Counted from the first letter of the stretch, positions 10,325-23,217 are shown. The stretch is DNA of 64,000 nucleotides from Bolinopsis microptera (GCF_026151205.1 NC_087081.1:5575246-5639245), one strand, 5' to 3'. Made by a program: numbers and translations. Notes: generated by a model from the sequence alone, not told the origin.

Positions 10325-11304
10325 GATCTAAAGGCAAAAGATTCTTAACCTCCTTACTCGAGAAGTGGTGCAGAAAGTACTGAGGACCAGGTTATCGCAT
10401 AGCTCAAGGTATAAGCGACGGATTCCAGAAAATACCTCTCGCGGACAGTACAGCGATGTGGAAAACTATTCTAAGGCTATTGACAGGGTAAGTGGCAGCA
10501 GGAACTTTTTTCCACACCCGGCTTGATACAGGTGTTCCTGCCCAATCATACGCTGGTTCAGAGCATCCCTCAAAGAAGAACAGCCCAAGTCCTCTACAAC
10601 GAGCCATGTCAGCAAGCGATCTTTAAGAGACAGGGTCTCCCCAGGGTGCAGTGTCAGCCCTCTGCTTTTTCCTCTTCTAATACACTCAGTGAAGTGACCC
10701 AGAGCAAAGGAGTTAGAGGCTAGCTCTGTTTGCAGATATGCCTCCCTGTGGGCATCAGACATCGATCTCCAACAAGCCAACAGATAATTTCACTAGCTCT
10801 GATTAAGTACAGGAATGGAGCAACAGGAAAAAAATGCTCAATGTAATAAAAGGAAATGCTATAACGTTCTCACTCCAGCTACTAATGACGCAAAGTGGAG
10901 ACCCTGCCTTAGAACCTTGGAAGTAACACCTATTACTTGTAGACAGAGGACACCTCGCCCTGCCAAAAACACTTCAATACTTCAATGTTAGTACGATCCA
11001 TACTTCAATAGTCCAAGCAAGATTGGATACAGCCAGTTTGTAGAATATTTTAAAAAATGTTTAAAATGTACTGAAATACAACCGCCGCGCTGATTGATGA
11101 AGACAATATGATGTTATGAGGAAATCGTTTTCCGTTTTCCTGCCATACATTTTATCTCGAGTAATAACATAATATGTTATGTGATATTTCAGTACATGTA
11201 TGTAAGGATTTAAGGAACAATGTTTATAAAGGAGCAGTATGTATGTAAGGAACAGGCAAACCATTTCAACGTTAATCTCTAATATTTAGTCCACCATAAT
11301 CCTG
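10325..11304. other. No feature recognised
   Basis: Open frames exist on both strands at 10404-10780 but overlap each other and carry no known motif; 10780-11304 is AT-rich. Confidence 0.45.
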
Positions 11305-12267
11305 TATCTGACTGAAAAGCCGCACAATGATTTGAGTATACGAGGTTTGTGATGTTATTTGGGTTTATTGGGGTCTATAGATCAAAAAAAATTTGGGTAG
11401 ACAAAAAGTTATGTGTCCACCAGGTCTGTGGCCACGCCCTTTTATATGATCGTGGGAAAATCTTACCTTTTCCTAATATAAATTCATATTTGCTCAATCA
11501 AAGCAAGTAGGGTATCAAACCTAATGTTTTTTGACCCAAGAAATCGATTGGTGACATCTATTTGACTTTCAGACCATTCCCAGATAAGATAACCACGCCC
11601 ATATTTACAATTGAGCGTCAAAATTCCCAAAAATGTAAGCAATTTTTTTGGGCAAGTTGGGTGTTGAGACCTATGTTTTTTGACCCAAGAAATCGATTGG
11701 TGACATCTATTTGACTTTCAGACCACTCCCAGATAAGATAACCACGCCCATATTTACAATCGAGCGCCAAGAATTCCCAAATACTCATGGATCTGAAGAC
11801 ATTCCCGTCTATATAACTTCCGCCCCGGGGTTTGAGACTTAAAATAACTCAAGTGACCCATCAGAAACAATTTTGACCTGGGAAGAAATTGTAGCTATGG
11901 TGCAGTTTTGCGCAATTGACCACGCCCTTTTTTTGGCACTTTTGCGACTTTATAATCAAAATAGCTCCGCTTCTAATTGGAATTAAAAGCTAAACTTGGC
12001 TTTAGAGTTTTTCAGAATCACAGGGGGGTAGAGCATAATTTTAAAATCACTAGACATCAGGTTGTTGAGTTATATGACCACACCTTTTTTTCTCTCGCGA
12101 GTCATAATTTGCCCACTAAATACCAGATATCTCGGCTTGTGATTGAGCTAGGTGCTTGTCCGGGGCATTAACCTGTTCAAAATCATCAGTTTAAGTAGAG
12201 CATAATTTCAAAGTCCTCAAAGATCAGGTTGTAGATTTTTTTGGCCAAAACCTATTTTTATGGGTAC

Positions 12268-12779
12268 CCCGCCAATTGACCCCCCTGACAATTGACCTAC
12301 CGACAGTTGACCCCCTATGTAATTACATTGGAGTCAATTGTCGCGAAATCTAGGGTTTAGTAAGACAATTGACCCCCCGACAATTGACCCCTATGTAATT
12401 ACACTGGGGTCAATTGTCACGAAATCTACGACAATTGACCCCCGATAATTGACCCCCATGTAATTACACTGGGGTCAATTGATCGGGTTACGGTCAGGGT
12501 CAGGGTCAGGGTCAGAGTCCTGGGTTAGGGTTAGGGTTATATTAGGGTTAGGGTCCTGGGTCAGGGTCAGGGTCAGGGTCAGGGTCAGGGTCAGGGTCAG
12601 GGTCAGGGTCAGGGTCAGGGTCAGGGTCAGGGTCAGGGTCAGGGTCAGGGTCAGGGTCAGGGTCAGGGTCAGGGTCAGGGTCAGGGTCAGGGTCAGGGTC
12701 AGGGTCCGGGTCAGGGTCAGGGTTAATTGTATTAAATTATTGTCGGGGGTCAATTGTCGGGGGGTCAATTGTCGCCCAC
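12268..12779. mobile_element. Nested element with GACAATTGACCCCC ends
   Basis: Both sides carry repeated GACAATTGACCCCC or its complement GGGGTCAATTGTC, at 12272-12480 and 12742-12772, with repeated ATGTAATTACACTGGGGT blocks between. It interrupts the CCCTATTTTTACGCTCTTGCGAG block seen intact elsewhere in the foldback element, so it is a later insertion. Confidence 0.65.
12484..12725. repeat. TCAGGG/TTAGGG minisatellite
   Basis: About 35 hexamers, mostly TCAGGG, with a short block of genuine TTAGGG units near 12522-12560. TTAGGG is the common animal telomere repeat; TCAGGG is one step away. It lies inside the nested element, so it is interstitial and not a chromosome end. Confidence 0.95.
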
Positions 12780-13507
12780 CCTTTTTACGTTCTTGCGAGT
12801 AGCAATTGCGGCGCTTAAAATTAAAATTAATCAGCTTCTGATTGAAGTTAGGAACTAAACTCGGGCAGCAAAATGGTCAGAATTATCATATGGAGTGGGG
12901 TAGAACTTGGTTTCAAAGTCCTCAGACATCAGGTTGTTGAGGTATTAGGCCACACCCTATTCTTACGCTATCGCGAGTAGCAATTGACACATTGAGTAAA
13001 GAGCTAAACTCGAGCAGAAAAATGGTCAGAATTATCATATTAAGTGGGGCAAAGCATAATTTAAAAGTCCTCAAACATCAGGTTGCTGAGTTTTTTTTTG
13101 GCCAAACCCTATTTTTACGCTCTTGCGAGTAGCAATTGCAGCGCTTAAAATTAAAATTACTTAGCTTCTGATTGGAGTTAGGAGCTAAACTCGGGCAGCA
13201 AAATGGTCAGAATTATCACATTAAGTTGGGTTTCAAAGCAATTACTTGCAACAATTACAACACTCATTGAAAGGTATCTCGGCTTCTAATTGGAGTTCGG
13301 TGCTTAGCCTGGGCATGAAGATATTTAGAATTATAGCAGCAAGGGGATTAGAGGCTAGATCATGGTTCTACGTGATGTCTGAGTACTCTATTCAATGCGA
13401 AGCTTTGATCTTTTTGATGTCCAAGATTAACACTCAACTCCCACCAGAAGCGGAGATATCTTACTAGTATTTCACTATGAAATGCAGTTATCACGAATAC
13501 GTAAACT

Positions 13508-13640
13508 ACTTATACTACTACTACTATGTCGGAACTAAGTCCGATCTACGCCAGATAACCCCCTTCATATATCCCTGTCCCGCATCAGGGTTGGCAGTTC
13601 CTCTTTGGAGTTTGTCCCAACTTCCTTCAGTAATATAGAC
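13508..13640 (-). mobile_element. Severely truncated LINE 3' end, same family as 2094-2890
   Basis: The minus strand repeats the last part of the LINE (TTACTGAAGGAAGTTGGGAC through TAGTTCCGACATAG) and ends in the same TAG microsatellite. Only about 130 bp were inserted or retained. A CGAGG-rich insertion of about 120 bp of unknown type lies nearby at about 13770-13889. Confidence 0.85.
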
Positions 13641-14930
13641 TAGAAGCTTTGTCTTGGTCGCGTAAAGGTTATGGTCTATTGACTCAGCAACCTGAATACC
13701 AGAGGAAATCACTACTCAATGTGATAGTTTTGAACATAATAGGCAAATTCAGCTTCGAACAAGGGTAGACCGAGGGCAGGATTTGCGACCGAGGCCGGGA
13801 ACGAGAAAAAACCGAGTAATTGTCCTGCTGACCGAGGCCGAGAAAAATCGCTATTCCTCGGTAAAACCGAAGCCGAGGACTCGGTCGACCCTTGGCTTCG
13901 AACTCCAATCAAAAGCAGAGTTATATTGATTTTAAGTGCTATAATTGCTATTGGCGAGAGCGTAAAAATAGGTTGTGGCCTAATACCTCAACAACCTGAT
14001 CTTTGAGGATTTTGAAATTATGCTCTACCCTACTGAAACTGATGATTTTGAACATGTTAAGGCCCCGGATAAGCACCTAGCTCAATCAGAAGCCGAGATA
14101 TCTGGTATTTAGTGTGCAAATTATGTCTCGCGAGAGAAAAAAAGGTGTGGTCATATAACTCAACAACCTGATGTCTAGTGACTTTAAAATTATGCTCTAC
14201 CCCCCTAAATGTGATGATTCTGAAAAACTCTAAAGCCAAGTTTAGCTTTTAATTCCAATTAGAAGCGGAGCTATTTTGATTATAAAGTCGCAAAAGTGCC
14301 AAAAAAAGGGCGTGGTCAATTGCGCAAAACTGCACCATAGCTACAATTTCTTCCCAGGTCAAAATTGTTTCTGATGGGTCACTTGAGTTATTCTAAGTCT
14401 CAAACCCCGGGGCGGAAGTTATATAGACGGGAATGTCTTCAGATCCATGAGTATTTGGGAATTCTTGGCGCTCGATTGTAAATATGGGCGTGGTTATCTT
14501 ATCTGGGAGTGGTCTGAAAGTCAAATAGATGTCACCAATCGATTTCTTGGGTCAAAAAACATAGGTCTCAACACCCAACTTGCCCAAAAAAATTGCTTAC
14601 ATTTTTGGGAATTTTGACGCTCAATTGTAAATATGGGCGTGGTTATCTTATCTGGGAATGGTCTGAAAGTCAAATAGATGTCACCAATCGATTTCTTGGG
14701 TCAAAAAACATTAGGTTTGATACCCTACTTGCTTTGATTGAGCAAATATGAATTTATATTAGGAAAAGGTAAGATTTTCCCACGATCATATAAAAGGGCG
14801 TGGCCACAGACCTGGTGGACACATAACTTTTTGTCTACCCAAATTTTTTTTGATCTATAGACCCCAATAAACCCAAATAACATCACAAACCTCGTATACT
14901 CAAAACATTGTGCGGCTTTTCAGTCAGATA

Positions 14931-15600
14931 CTTGATTACCACGTACAATAGAGAAATAGACCGGATAATAGAGAGGAGATTGATCTGTAGTCTGAGATAA
15001 TCTCATTTCTCAATTTTATGTTCGCTCATCGTAATCTAACTTTAATGTAATTCTATCGAGGCAAAACGTTGTCCCACCTAATCTGTTATATTCAATATTC
15101 ATTGAGCACATTATTGTGCAGTGTTCTGTGCAGTGTGCACTGTGCAGACTGCAGTTCAAACTTCTATTACAACCCGTCCTGCGACTTACATCGTGCACAA
15201 TCCCGGTTAGGTAGAAACCGTTTAGATTTCCCATCTTCTATTTTTATCTGACACTCAGTCGCGGAAATAAATATCTGATTTAAAGAAAATAACCGTGGTT
15301 TCAGAATATTTATTACTTTACTAGATATTACATAATATTCACTAACATATAATATGAGTGAAGCAGTGACAATGGTGACATGTTCAGAATTCTGGCAGCA
15401 ACGCTAGAAAATTATCATCTTGTTTACATTTTCTAAATTTAATGCATGTCTAAATTTAGTATTTATAAGCAACTTTTAAAATTATCACGTCTGGTAGAAA
15501 GACGAAGATATAACTGTAACCTTACTTCATGGTTACTTTAATAATGTTATAATTTGTTAAACATACACAGTGAGCCAGTGAACCGTTACATAATAATATC
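14931..15600. other. No feature recognised
   Basis: Contains a GTGCAGTGTTCTGTGCAGTG-type short repeat near 15115-15150 but no supported gene. Confidence 0.45.
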
Positions 15601-15661
15601 TCAAACCATACTGAGCAGTATCATCAGGACTGGATACGTAGATATGACCTCACCAGAGCAG

Positions 15662-15766
15662 TGACGTCACCAGAGCAGTGACGTCACCAGAGCAGTTGTG
15701 AGTGGGAAGAAGATTACCGTGGATTCGTGCACTGAATTTACAGGTTTAGGATATCTGGTATATAAG
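15662..15766 (+). promoter_or_regulatory. Promoter-like cluster: two CRE sites and a TATA box
   Basis: Palindromic cAMP-response elements TGACGTCA occur at 15662-15669 and 15679-15686 within 17-bp repeats of CACCAGAGCAGTGACGT. A degenerate third copy lies just upstream. TATATAAG follows at 15759-15766, about 75 bp further on, placing a start near 15790 on the plus strand. I could not identify the gene it would drive. Confidence 0.45.
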
Positions 15767-15986
15767 AGGAGAGATATTGCTGGCATCTTATTGAGTGTTT
15801 TAGCTATCCAGTCAAGTTTTAGAGGAAAAACGAGGATCCTTACACGTTTTACACTGACTTTACAACACAGATACAGTTTACAACCCACAGTTACTGTTAC
15901 CTCCTAACAACACACAGTTACTGTCCCTCAAGTTCTAATTTTTAGAAACTGCATGTTTTATAAAAAAACAGTCTCTAATTGTAGCA

Positions 15987-16300
15987 CACGTGCAACTTAT
16001 AGCACACGTGCAACTTACACAGGCTTTAGAACTGACCTGGAACTAGATATGCACAGTTAGTTACCACACTGTAAAACACTAGGTACAGTGACTAACTGTT
16101 ACCTTCCAACTGCTTCTCTCCAATACCCAGCCTCACCCCAATTACTCAACAATTAAGTATCAACTACTACCCGTCACGTGACTATTATTGTAACCTCTGA
16201 TTGACTGGTGTTATGTCACGTGACATGCGTTCTTGCTTCTCATTGGCTGGCCAACTTCGTGCTGGCCAACTTTCGTTTTTTATTGGGTGTTTGTACACAT
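15987..16300. promoter_or_regulatory. E-box and CCAAT cluster
   Basis: CACGTG occurs at 15987, 16005, 16175 and 16217; the last two sit in GTCACGTGAC, the form favoured by USF and MiT/TFE factors. Several ATTGG (inverted CCAAT) motifs follow at about 16243-16300. Together they look like regulatory DNA, direction uncertain. Confidence 0.4.
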
Positions 16301-16330
16301 AATTGGTTTTGACTTCTGGTTGGATAATTG

Positions 16331-17887
16331 CTTACACCATGGATTATAATTTCCACTTCAGTGAATCGTTACGTCATATTCCTATATTATGTTTGACATA
16401 ATATTTTATGGAATTTGAAATTTCAGTCCATGTTTCTGCGGCATTATTTTTAGTGTTCTCGTTTATTGCGAAAAGGAAAAGGCAATCATCTTTTCTTTGT
16501 CGCAAGAAATGGGAACACAACAAATTTTGCCCCAGAAATATTACAACAATAGTTTGTAACATGAACATTTGCTAACAATGCGACTAGTAAACACTGTCCT
16601 GATCCGGATATTGCACAAATTTTAGTCCGTCACGTTATCAAAAATAAAGGCGTATAATGTGCAAATTTCGACCGTACTATATAACATACTGTGTACAATA
16701 AACGTGTAAATTGCGTTAAGTCGTCTATCCAGTTTCTAGGCTGGTGTTTTTGCACAGTAATGCAGAAAACACTAATAAATACTGCATCTGCTGTTCAGAT
16801 AGATTTAAAGTGTTGTACAATTAATATTTGACTTACTAAACTATTTTCACAGCTACAATTAAATACATTAATGAGTCTTATGTAACGTGATGGAAACGTT
16901 TTAAGCGGGTAAAAGCCATTCCAAACCCTGGCTCTATAGCATGGAGGCCTCGTTTTATATTGAAATGACATTGTACATCAGGTAAAGTCTAGTCATTTAA
17001 GGACATCTACCTGAAAATCTTCAGATACTCACGAAACTTTGCACAGACCCAAAGTTTCTGAAAATTTGCAGGTTCATTTCCATAAATGTACATAAATGAC
17101 TGGACTAATGTAGAGTCTAGTCAGGTCTCGTTTGGCAATGATAGCGTTTTATCCAGTTAGAAATTAGGCTGGATTTACTGTATGATCCTATACATTGGTA
17201 TGTAACAAATTCGGAAGTTTTATTAATTATAAACCCGTTATGAAGCCGATAAATGCGATAATTAGATTCGATTACACTGTTAATAAGCTGGTGATATGTC
17301 ACATCCAATACCACTTGCTTAAACGTAAGATTATATATTATAATCTATTTTAATTATTCAATGTGGGAACACGTGATAAGATTCCGGAGCCATTACTTCC
17401 TACCCTTTTACAATTCAGAGAACATTATCCATAACTTTATCTAGATGAAAACTTCCTCTCCCTGTCCTGGCCAGTAATCTCTTCTTATAAGAGATAATAA
17501 CTTATTATAAGAGATAACTTTAAACTATGTGTTGTTAAGTAGTTAAGTGATGTGTTGTAACTGTAAATACTGATATACTGGATAATATCCAGTTATTATC
17601 TTCTCTTCCTCTCAGAACACAAATCTGGTCATTTCTACCTCTAGAAATGAAAAAATGATTTACTAGACCACGTTTAGGTACTCAACAATCACACATTCTC
17701 CTCGATACAACACGCACTGCCTCCAGTTATCCAGTGATGATAGCTTGTTATTGACAGCAAATAGTGTCCTTCTTCAGAAAGACTCGTCAGGATCAGAACT
17801 ATACTGGGGGAGGCAATGTGTTATAGGAAGCGTTATAGTGCTGACGGTCGGTCCTAAAGTGTAACCTCCACAAAATGACAAAATGGT
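16331..17887. other. No gene recognised
   Basis: AT-rich. A small hairpin-like pair GTCTAGTCATTTA and TAAATGACTGGAC brackets about 16987-17105. No coding or RNA gene supported. Confidence 0.45.
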
Positions 17888-18600
17888 GATGACAACTTTT
17901 ATTAAGTGACAACAAACTATCACGTCCTACTTTAATGAGAATGGAAATGATCTTCCCCTTTCTCGTTGTAATGCCTAGTAATTAGTACTTACTTTAAAAT
18001 AAGGCGACATCCGGCTGTCGATATGGCAGTGCTTCGTAAGTTAGTAGTAAATACCAACAACGTGTTAACCAATGAAGGAACGCTGATAGTAGTCAATACC
18101 AACAACGTGTTAACCAATGAATGAACACTCATAAGTAAACCCTCTCTCTCTCTCTAAAATAAAGGAACCCTGACCTCCTCTAAAATAAAGGAACCCTGAC
18201 CTCCTCTAAAATAAAGGAACCCTGACCTCCTCTAAAATAAAGGAACCCTGACCTCCTCTAAAATAAAGGAACCCTCTCTCTCTCTAAAATAAAGGAACCC
18301 TGACCTCCTCTAAAATAAAGGAACCCTCTCTCTCTCTAAAATAAAGGAACCCTGACCTCCTCTAAAATAAAGGAACCCTGACCTCCTCTAAAATAAAGGA
18401 ACCCTAACCTCCTCTAAAATAAAGGAACCCTGACCTCCTCTAAAATAAAGGAACCCTGACCTCCTCTAAATATCTCACAGTACTTATCCTCACCGGTATC
18501 TTAAGTATCTGTTATCTCTGGACAGGCACGTGTGATAGTTTGTTGTCACTGAGAGGTTGTCATCACTGGAGGACACTATTTGTTGTGAATGGAAAGGTTA
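17888..18600. repeat. Inverted arms flanking a 26-bp array
   Basis: GTGACAACAAACTATCACG near 17908-17928 is matched in reverse orientation by CGTGTGATAGTTTGTTGTCAC near 18529-18550. The outer block AAATAGTGTCCT (17760) pairs with AGGACACTATTT (18571). Between them lies the tandem array at 18155-18473, plus two direct copies of ACCAACAACGTGTTAACCAATGA near 18050 and 18100. Confidence 0.7.
18155..18473. repeat. 26-bp tandem array, about 12 units
   Basis: Unit TCTAAAATAAAGGAACCCTG plus ACCTCC; three units have a shortened CTCTCTCTC variant in place of the last part. Confidence 0.95.
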
Positions 18601-19385
18601 AGTTCTCAATAAACGTGGTCTTGCAAATTATTTTGTATTTTCTGGAGGTGTATTCACGTTAGACAGTGTGATATAGATTTTTAAAAGGGAAACTTTATTT
18701 GATTTTTAACATGTTAAAGATCACGTTACCGTGCAGCTGTGTCCTGTATTACTGATATGTCTAGCGTCGCCACAAATACAACTTATATTTGTTACATATA
18801 ACTCATAACTCAGCTATTAGATTATGCTTGAAGCAGTGGTCTCCATATTATAATAATATTTAACTCTTAAACACTCCGCTTGTAGATTTTTTTTATTGAA
18901 ATCTTTCAAATCAGTCAATTACATACAAGTTTACACAATGAATTAGTTAAATATAATATTGTCCTCTAAGCATGGATTGTCAAAGTTGAAATTGTCTCGG
19001 ACAAAATGTATGTAACCAAAGGACCTGAGGGTCACCAAAACACAGATATTGAGTGCAAATGCAGCTCCTGCACAAGCATGGGCCCTTAAAAGATGTTAGT
19101 AGAGGTTGTAGGCTTTGTTATAATATAGCACTTTATCAGTATGTACCGCACGATGTCAATATGAACCCAAAACCCTTACCTGGGCTTCACTGACATGAGC
19201 TGAAAGAAGAGAAGTTTTAAAAGAATAAACACCGTTCGGGAGATATGAGCCTGTCTTCTCGAATGTAAAGACTCTGTTAAGTTTCTTCAATATTCATTGT
19301 GCGACGTTTTAAATCTACCCGGATAGCAGTATAGTAGTAGTATAATATGTTGCAAAGAAACAAACCTAGAAAGTGGACAGACGAC
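18601..19385. other. No feature recognised
   Basis: AT-rich unique-looking sequence without a supported gene. Confidence 0.45.
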
Positions 19386-20141
19386 TTAAGGGGGGGGGGG
19401 GGGGGGGGGGGGGGGGTTCACCCTGATTTTTTTGTGAAACTTGTTTTCGAGATAGCAGTTGACCAACAAACTAGGACCGGTGACCGAACTTTTGAGCGGG
19501 TCCCAGACCCCATCCGCCAAACGGTGCCCGCGGGGCAGCCACGCCCATATTTTGTCCAAATTAGGCCCAATTTAGCCAAATACCCTTAACATGCCCAAAG
19601 CCCAGATTTTAGGTGCTCTACTTGTAGCTAGTGGTCCCTTGAACCCGTATATACATTTTCATCAAGATTGGACAAAAATTAGCTGAGTTATGAGCCAAAA
19701 ACCATATGACCATATTTGGGCATACGCACCAATTTTGATCGATTTTGGCCCATAAATTGATCAAATATCAATATTTTTGAATGAAACTAACTTTATATGG
19801 AAGGTAAGCCTATACTACACATTCTCTATGATTATCAGCTCAATATCTACCTAACTGTGGATTTTGTGTTCAAATAATCGCAAAAAATGAACAAAATTGC
19901 CCATATCTCAGTTCGCGATATTTGCAAAACTGACTTCGCTCAAAACTATAGAACTCAATAGGGTTTCAATATTTTTACATGAAATTTTCAGAATTTGCCG
20001 GGCATTTTTCAGAATTTGGCCGCCAAATTTTTTTAAAGGTCTAACTCAAAATTCTGTCCCAAAACTTAAGGTCGAAATGCGATTCTACGTTGAACCCCCC
20101 ACCCCCCCTCCCCCCCCCCCCCCCCCCCCCCCCCCCCTTAA
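19386..20141. mobile_element. TTAA-flanked element with poly-G/poly-C tips
   Basis: TTAA at 19386-19389 is followed by 27 G and GGTTCA. The right end has GTTGAACCCCCC, a C tract of 28 and TTAA at 20138-20141. Inverted ends inside a TTAA duplication are the hallmark of piggyBac-type insertion. The interior (about 700 bp) has several CCCATAT motifs and no transposase frame. Tip length is probably variable because of the homopolymers. Confidence 0.7.
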
Positions 20142-20596
20142 CACAATTTACACGTTACAGAATTAAAATATGTGATGGTTAATTAACTGAATTCGGAGGT
20201 AAACTAGCAATGGAGTTAATTTATAGATATACAATTGAACGTTCAATTACCAGGTGCTAAAAACTTATATCATCGATCTTTAGTCTGCTGACTCTTGATC
20301 CCTGCAGTAGTAGTGTTGGTTGATGTTATGGGTTTGAAAGAGAATCAGAGATAGCCTTATCTTTGATCAGGATCCTTTTCTCCTATTGAAAAAAAGAGAG
20401 GCTGGACCTGGTGGCCCACGAGAAGATAACATAAAGAATGAAGATGCTTTGCCTGACTCTGAGTATATCATCCCTGTTCGATGCCGGGATAGATGCCGGG
20501 ATAGATGCCTGCTAGATGCCGGGATTAAATGTACTGTGGAGATGATACTATGAAGGATCCATATTCAGTAACAAATACCCTTGCCTTGCACACAGG
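20142..20596. other. No gene; short repeat of GATGCCGGGATA
   Basis: GATGCCGGGATA occurs several times near 20480-20525; nothing else is supported. Confidence 0.5.
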
Positions 20597-21757
20597 GGTC
20601 TAGCAGGCGGGATACTCTAAATAATGAAATCAATAAATTGGGGTCTAGCAGGCGGGATACTCTAAATAATGAAATCAATAAATTGGGGTCTAGCAGGCGG
20701 GATACTCTAAATAATGAAATCAATAAATTGGGGTCTAGCAGGCGGGATACTCTAAATAATGAAATCAATAAATTGGGGTCTAGCAGGCGGGATACTCTAA
20801 ATAATCAATAAATTGGGGTCTAGCAGGCGGGATACTCTAAATAATGAAATCAATAAATTGGGGTCTAACAGGCGGGATACTCTAAATAATGAAATCAATA
20901 AATTGGGGTCTAGCAGGCGGGATACTCTAAATAATGAAATCAATAAATTGGGGTCTAGCAGGCGGGATACTCTAAATAATCAATAAATTGGGGTCTAGCA
21001 GGCGGGATACTCTAAATAATCAATAAATTGGGGTCTAGCAGGCGGGATACTCTAAATAATCAATAAATTGGGGTCTAGCAGGCGGGATACTCTAAATAAT
21101 CAATAAATTGGGGTCTAGCAGGCGGGATACTCTAAATAATCAATAAATTGGGGTCTAGCAGGCGGGATACTCTAAATAATCAATAAATTGGGGTCTAGCA
21201 GGCGGGATACTCTAAATAATCAATAAATTGGGGTCTAGCAGGCGGGATACTCTAAATAATCAATAAATTGGGGTCTAGCAGGCGGGATACTCTAAATAAT
21301 CAATAAATTGGGGTCTAGCAGGCGGGATACTCTAAATAATCAATAAATTGGGGTCTAGCAGGCGGGATACTCTAAATAATCAATAAATTGGGGTCTAGCA
21401 GGCGGGATACTCTAAATAATCAATAAATTGGGGTCTAGCAGGCGGGATACTCTAAATAATGAAATCAATAAATTGGGGTCTAGCAGGCGGGATACTCTAA
21501 ATAATCAATAAATTGGGGTCTAGCAGGCGGGATACTCTAAATAATCAATAAATTGGGGTCTAGCAGGCGGGATACTCTAAATAATCAATAAATTGGGGTC
21601 TAGCAGGCGGGATACTCTAAATAATCAATAAATTGGGGTCTAGCAGGCGGGATACTCTAAATAATCAATAAATTGGGGTCTAGCAGGCGGGATACTCTAA
21701 ATAATCAATAAATTGGGGTCTAGCAGGCGGGATACTCTAAATAATCAATAAATTGGG
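20597..21757. repeat. 45/40-bp tandem array, about 28 units
   Basis: Unit GGGGTCTAGCAGGCGGGATA plus CTCTAAATAAT(GAAAT)CAATAAATT. The 45-bp form with GAAAT dominates at the left edge and recurs singly inside; the 40-bp form fills most of the rest. Units are otherwise nearly identical, which suggests recent homogenisation. Confidence 0.97.
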
Positions 21758-22350
21758 TGTTGAATTTAGCTGGTCGGTGGTTGCACTTCATTCTTTAGCA
21801 ATTGTTCAGCATCAGACTCCATTTCATTACCATATATGGGCAAATATGTAGAATTTGAAGTGATACCACGAAAATTTGGTTGAATTTTAAGTGGCGTCGC
21901 ATATTCGATTACATAGAAATGTTGAGAAAATACTGAATTATATCTTTATATAATTTTCTAAATAATACCAAATTCCAAATAAAGTGTGACCATGAACTTA
22001 TATTACCGGAGTTATATTTCTGCAAAGTTCGATGCAATAATTCCATTTTTTTAAGACACTGAAAAATGTAAAGCAGATATGACTAACCGCTCGTAAACTG
22101 TGTCTTAATAGGATAATATTTCTTTAGAAAACTTCCAAAGAATACAAATAAAGAATACAATGCTTTTAAATATTAGCTTGGTCAGCTGGGTTTAACGACA
22201 CAACACTCGTCCCTAAACGATGACAACATCCCCCCAGAGGCTGCAACAATGACGACATTGCTACAGGAGTACAGGGTGTAACAATGACCTGCAATCCTTT
22301 ATCTTACTCTCATTGTATTACCCTTACATTCAGAGGGGTGTTGGTTATGC
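21758..22350. other. No feature recognised
   Basis: AT-rich sequence between two tandem arrays. Confidence 0.5.
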
Positions 22351-23100
22351 AACCTTGAATCATCGTCATAATGTAACGTCGTACCTTGAATCATCGTCAT
22401 AATGTAACGTCGTACCTTGAATCATCGTCATAATGTAACGTCGTACCTTGAATCATCGTCATAATGTAACGTCGTACCTTGAATCATCGTCATAATGTAA
22501 CGTCGTACCTTGAATCATCGTCATAATGTAACGTCGTACCTTGAATCATCGTCATAATGTAACGTCGTACCTTGAATCATCGTCATAATGTAACGTCGTA
22601 CCTTGAATCATCATCATAATGTAACGTCGTACCTTGAATCATCGTCATAATGTAACGTCGTACCTTGAATCATCGTCATAATGTAACGTCGTACCTTGAA
22701 TCATCGTCATAATGTAACGTCGTACCTTGAATCATCGTCATGATGGAACGTCGTACCTTGAATCATCGTCATAATGGAACGTCGTACCTTGAATCATCGT
22801 CATAATGGAACGTCGTACCTTGAATCATCGTCATAATGTTACGTCGTACCTTGAATCATCGTCATAATGTAACGTCGTACCTTAAATCAATATGTATTAT
22901 GTAACGTCGTACCTTGAATCATCGTCATAATGTAACGTCGTACCTTGAATCATCGTCATAATGTAACGTCGTACCTTGAATCATCGTCATAATGACGTAA
23001 CGTCGTACCTTAAATCAATATGTTTTATGTAACGTCGTACCTTAAATCAATATGTATTATGTAACGTCGTACCTTATATCATAATCATAATGTAACGTCA
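22351..23100. repeat. 31-bp tandem array, about 23 units
   Basis: Unit ACCTTGAATCATCGTCATAA plus TGTAACGTCGT. The right end degenerates into units with AAATCAATATGTATTATG. Each unit contains AACGTCGT. Confidence 0.97.
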
Positions 23101-23217
23101 TTACTCATTATGTAATGAATAATTAGGTGTAGCTAAGCCCAAGCCTAATTGTAACGACAAGGATGTGTTCAAAATGTAAGATGTCAGAGTTTTGTCTAAG
23201 TTGGAAAAAGTTTAAAT

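Larger units (their letters stand above)
11305..14930. mobile_element. 3.6-kb foldback element with ~940-bp inverted arms
   Basis: The left arm (11305 to about 12245) and right arm (about 13985 to 14930) are near-perfect inverted copies; paired coordinates sum to 26235 at several points. The tips read TATCTGACTGAAAAGCCGCA and its complement. A TA dinucleotide at each tip could be the target duplication, with TCTGACTG as the true end. Both arms and spacer are built of related blocks, including two 140-bp repeats (near 11528 and 11668) and recurring CCACGCCC and CATCAGGTTGTTGAG motifs. The spacer holds a nested element, a minisatellite and a LINE 3' end. No transposase is visible, so it would be non-autonomous. 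Confidence 0.9.

Noticed and set aside
12475-12802. A chromosome end or telomere
   Set aside because: The array is mostly TCAGGG, is flanked by unrelated DNA on both sides and lies inside a nested element.
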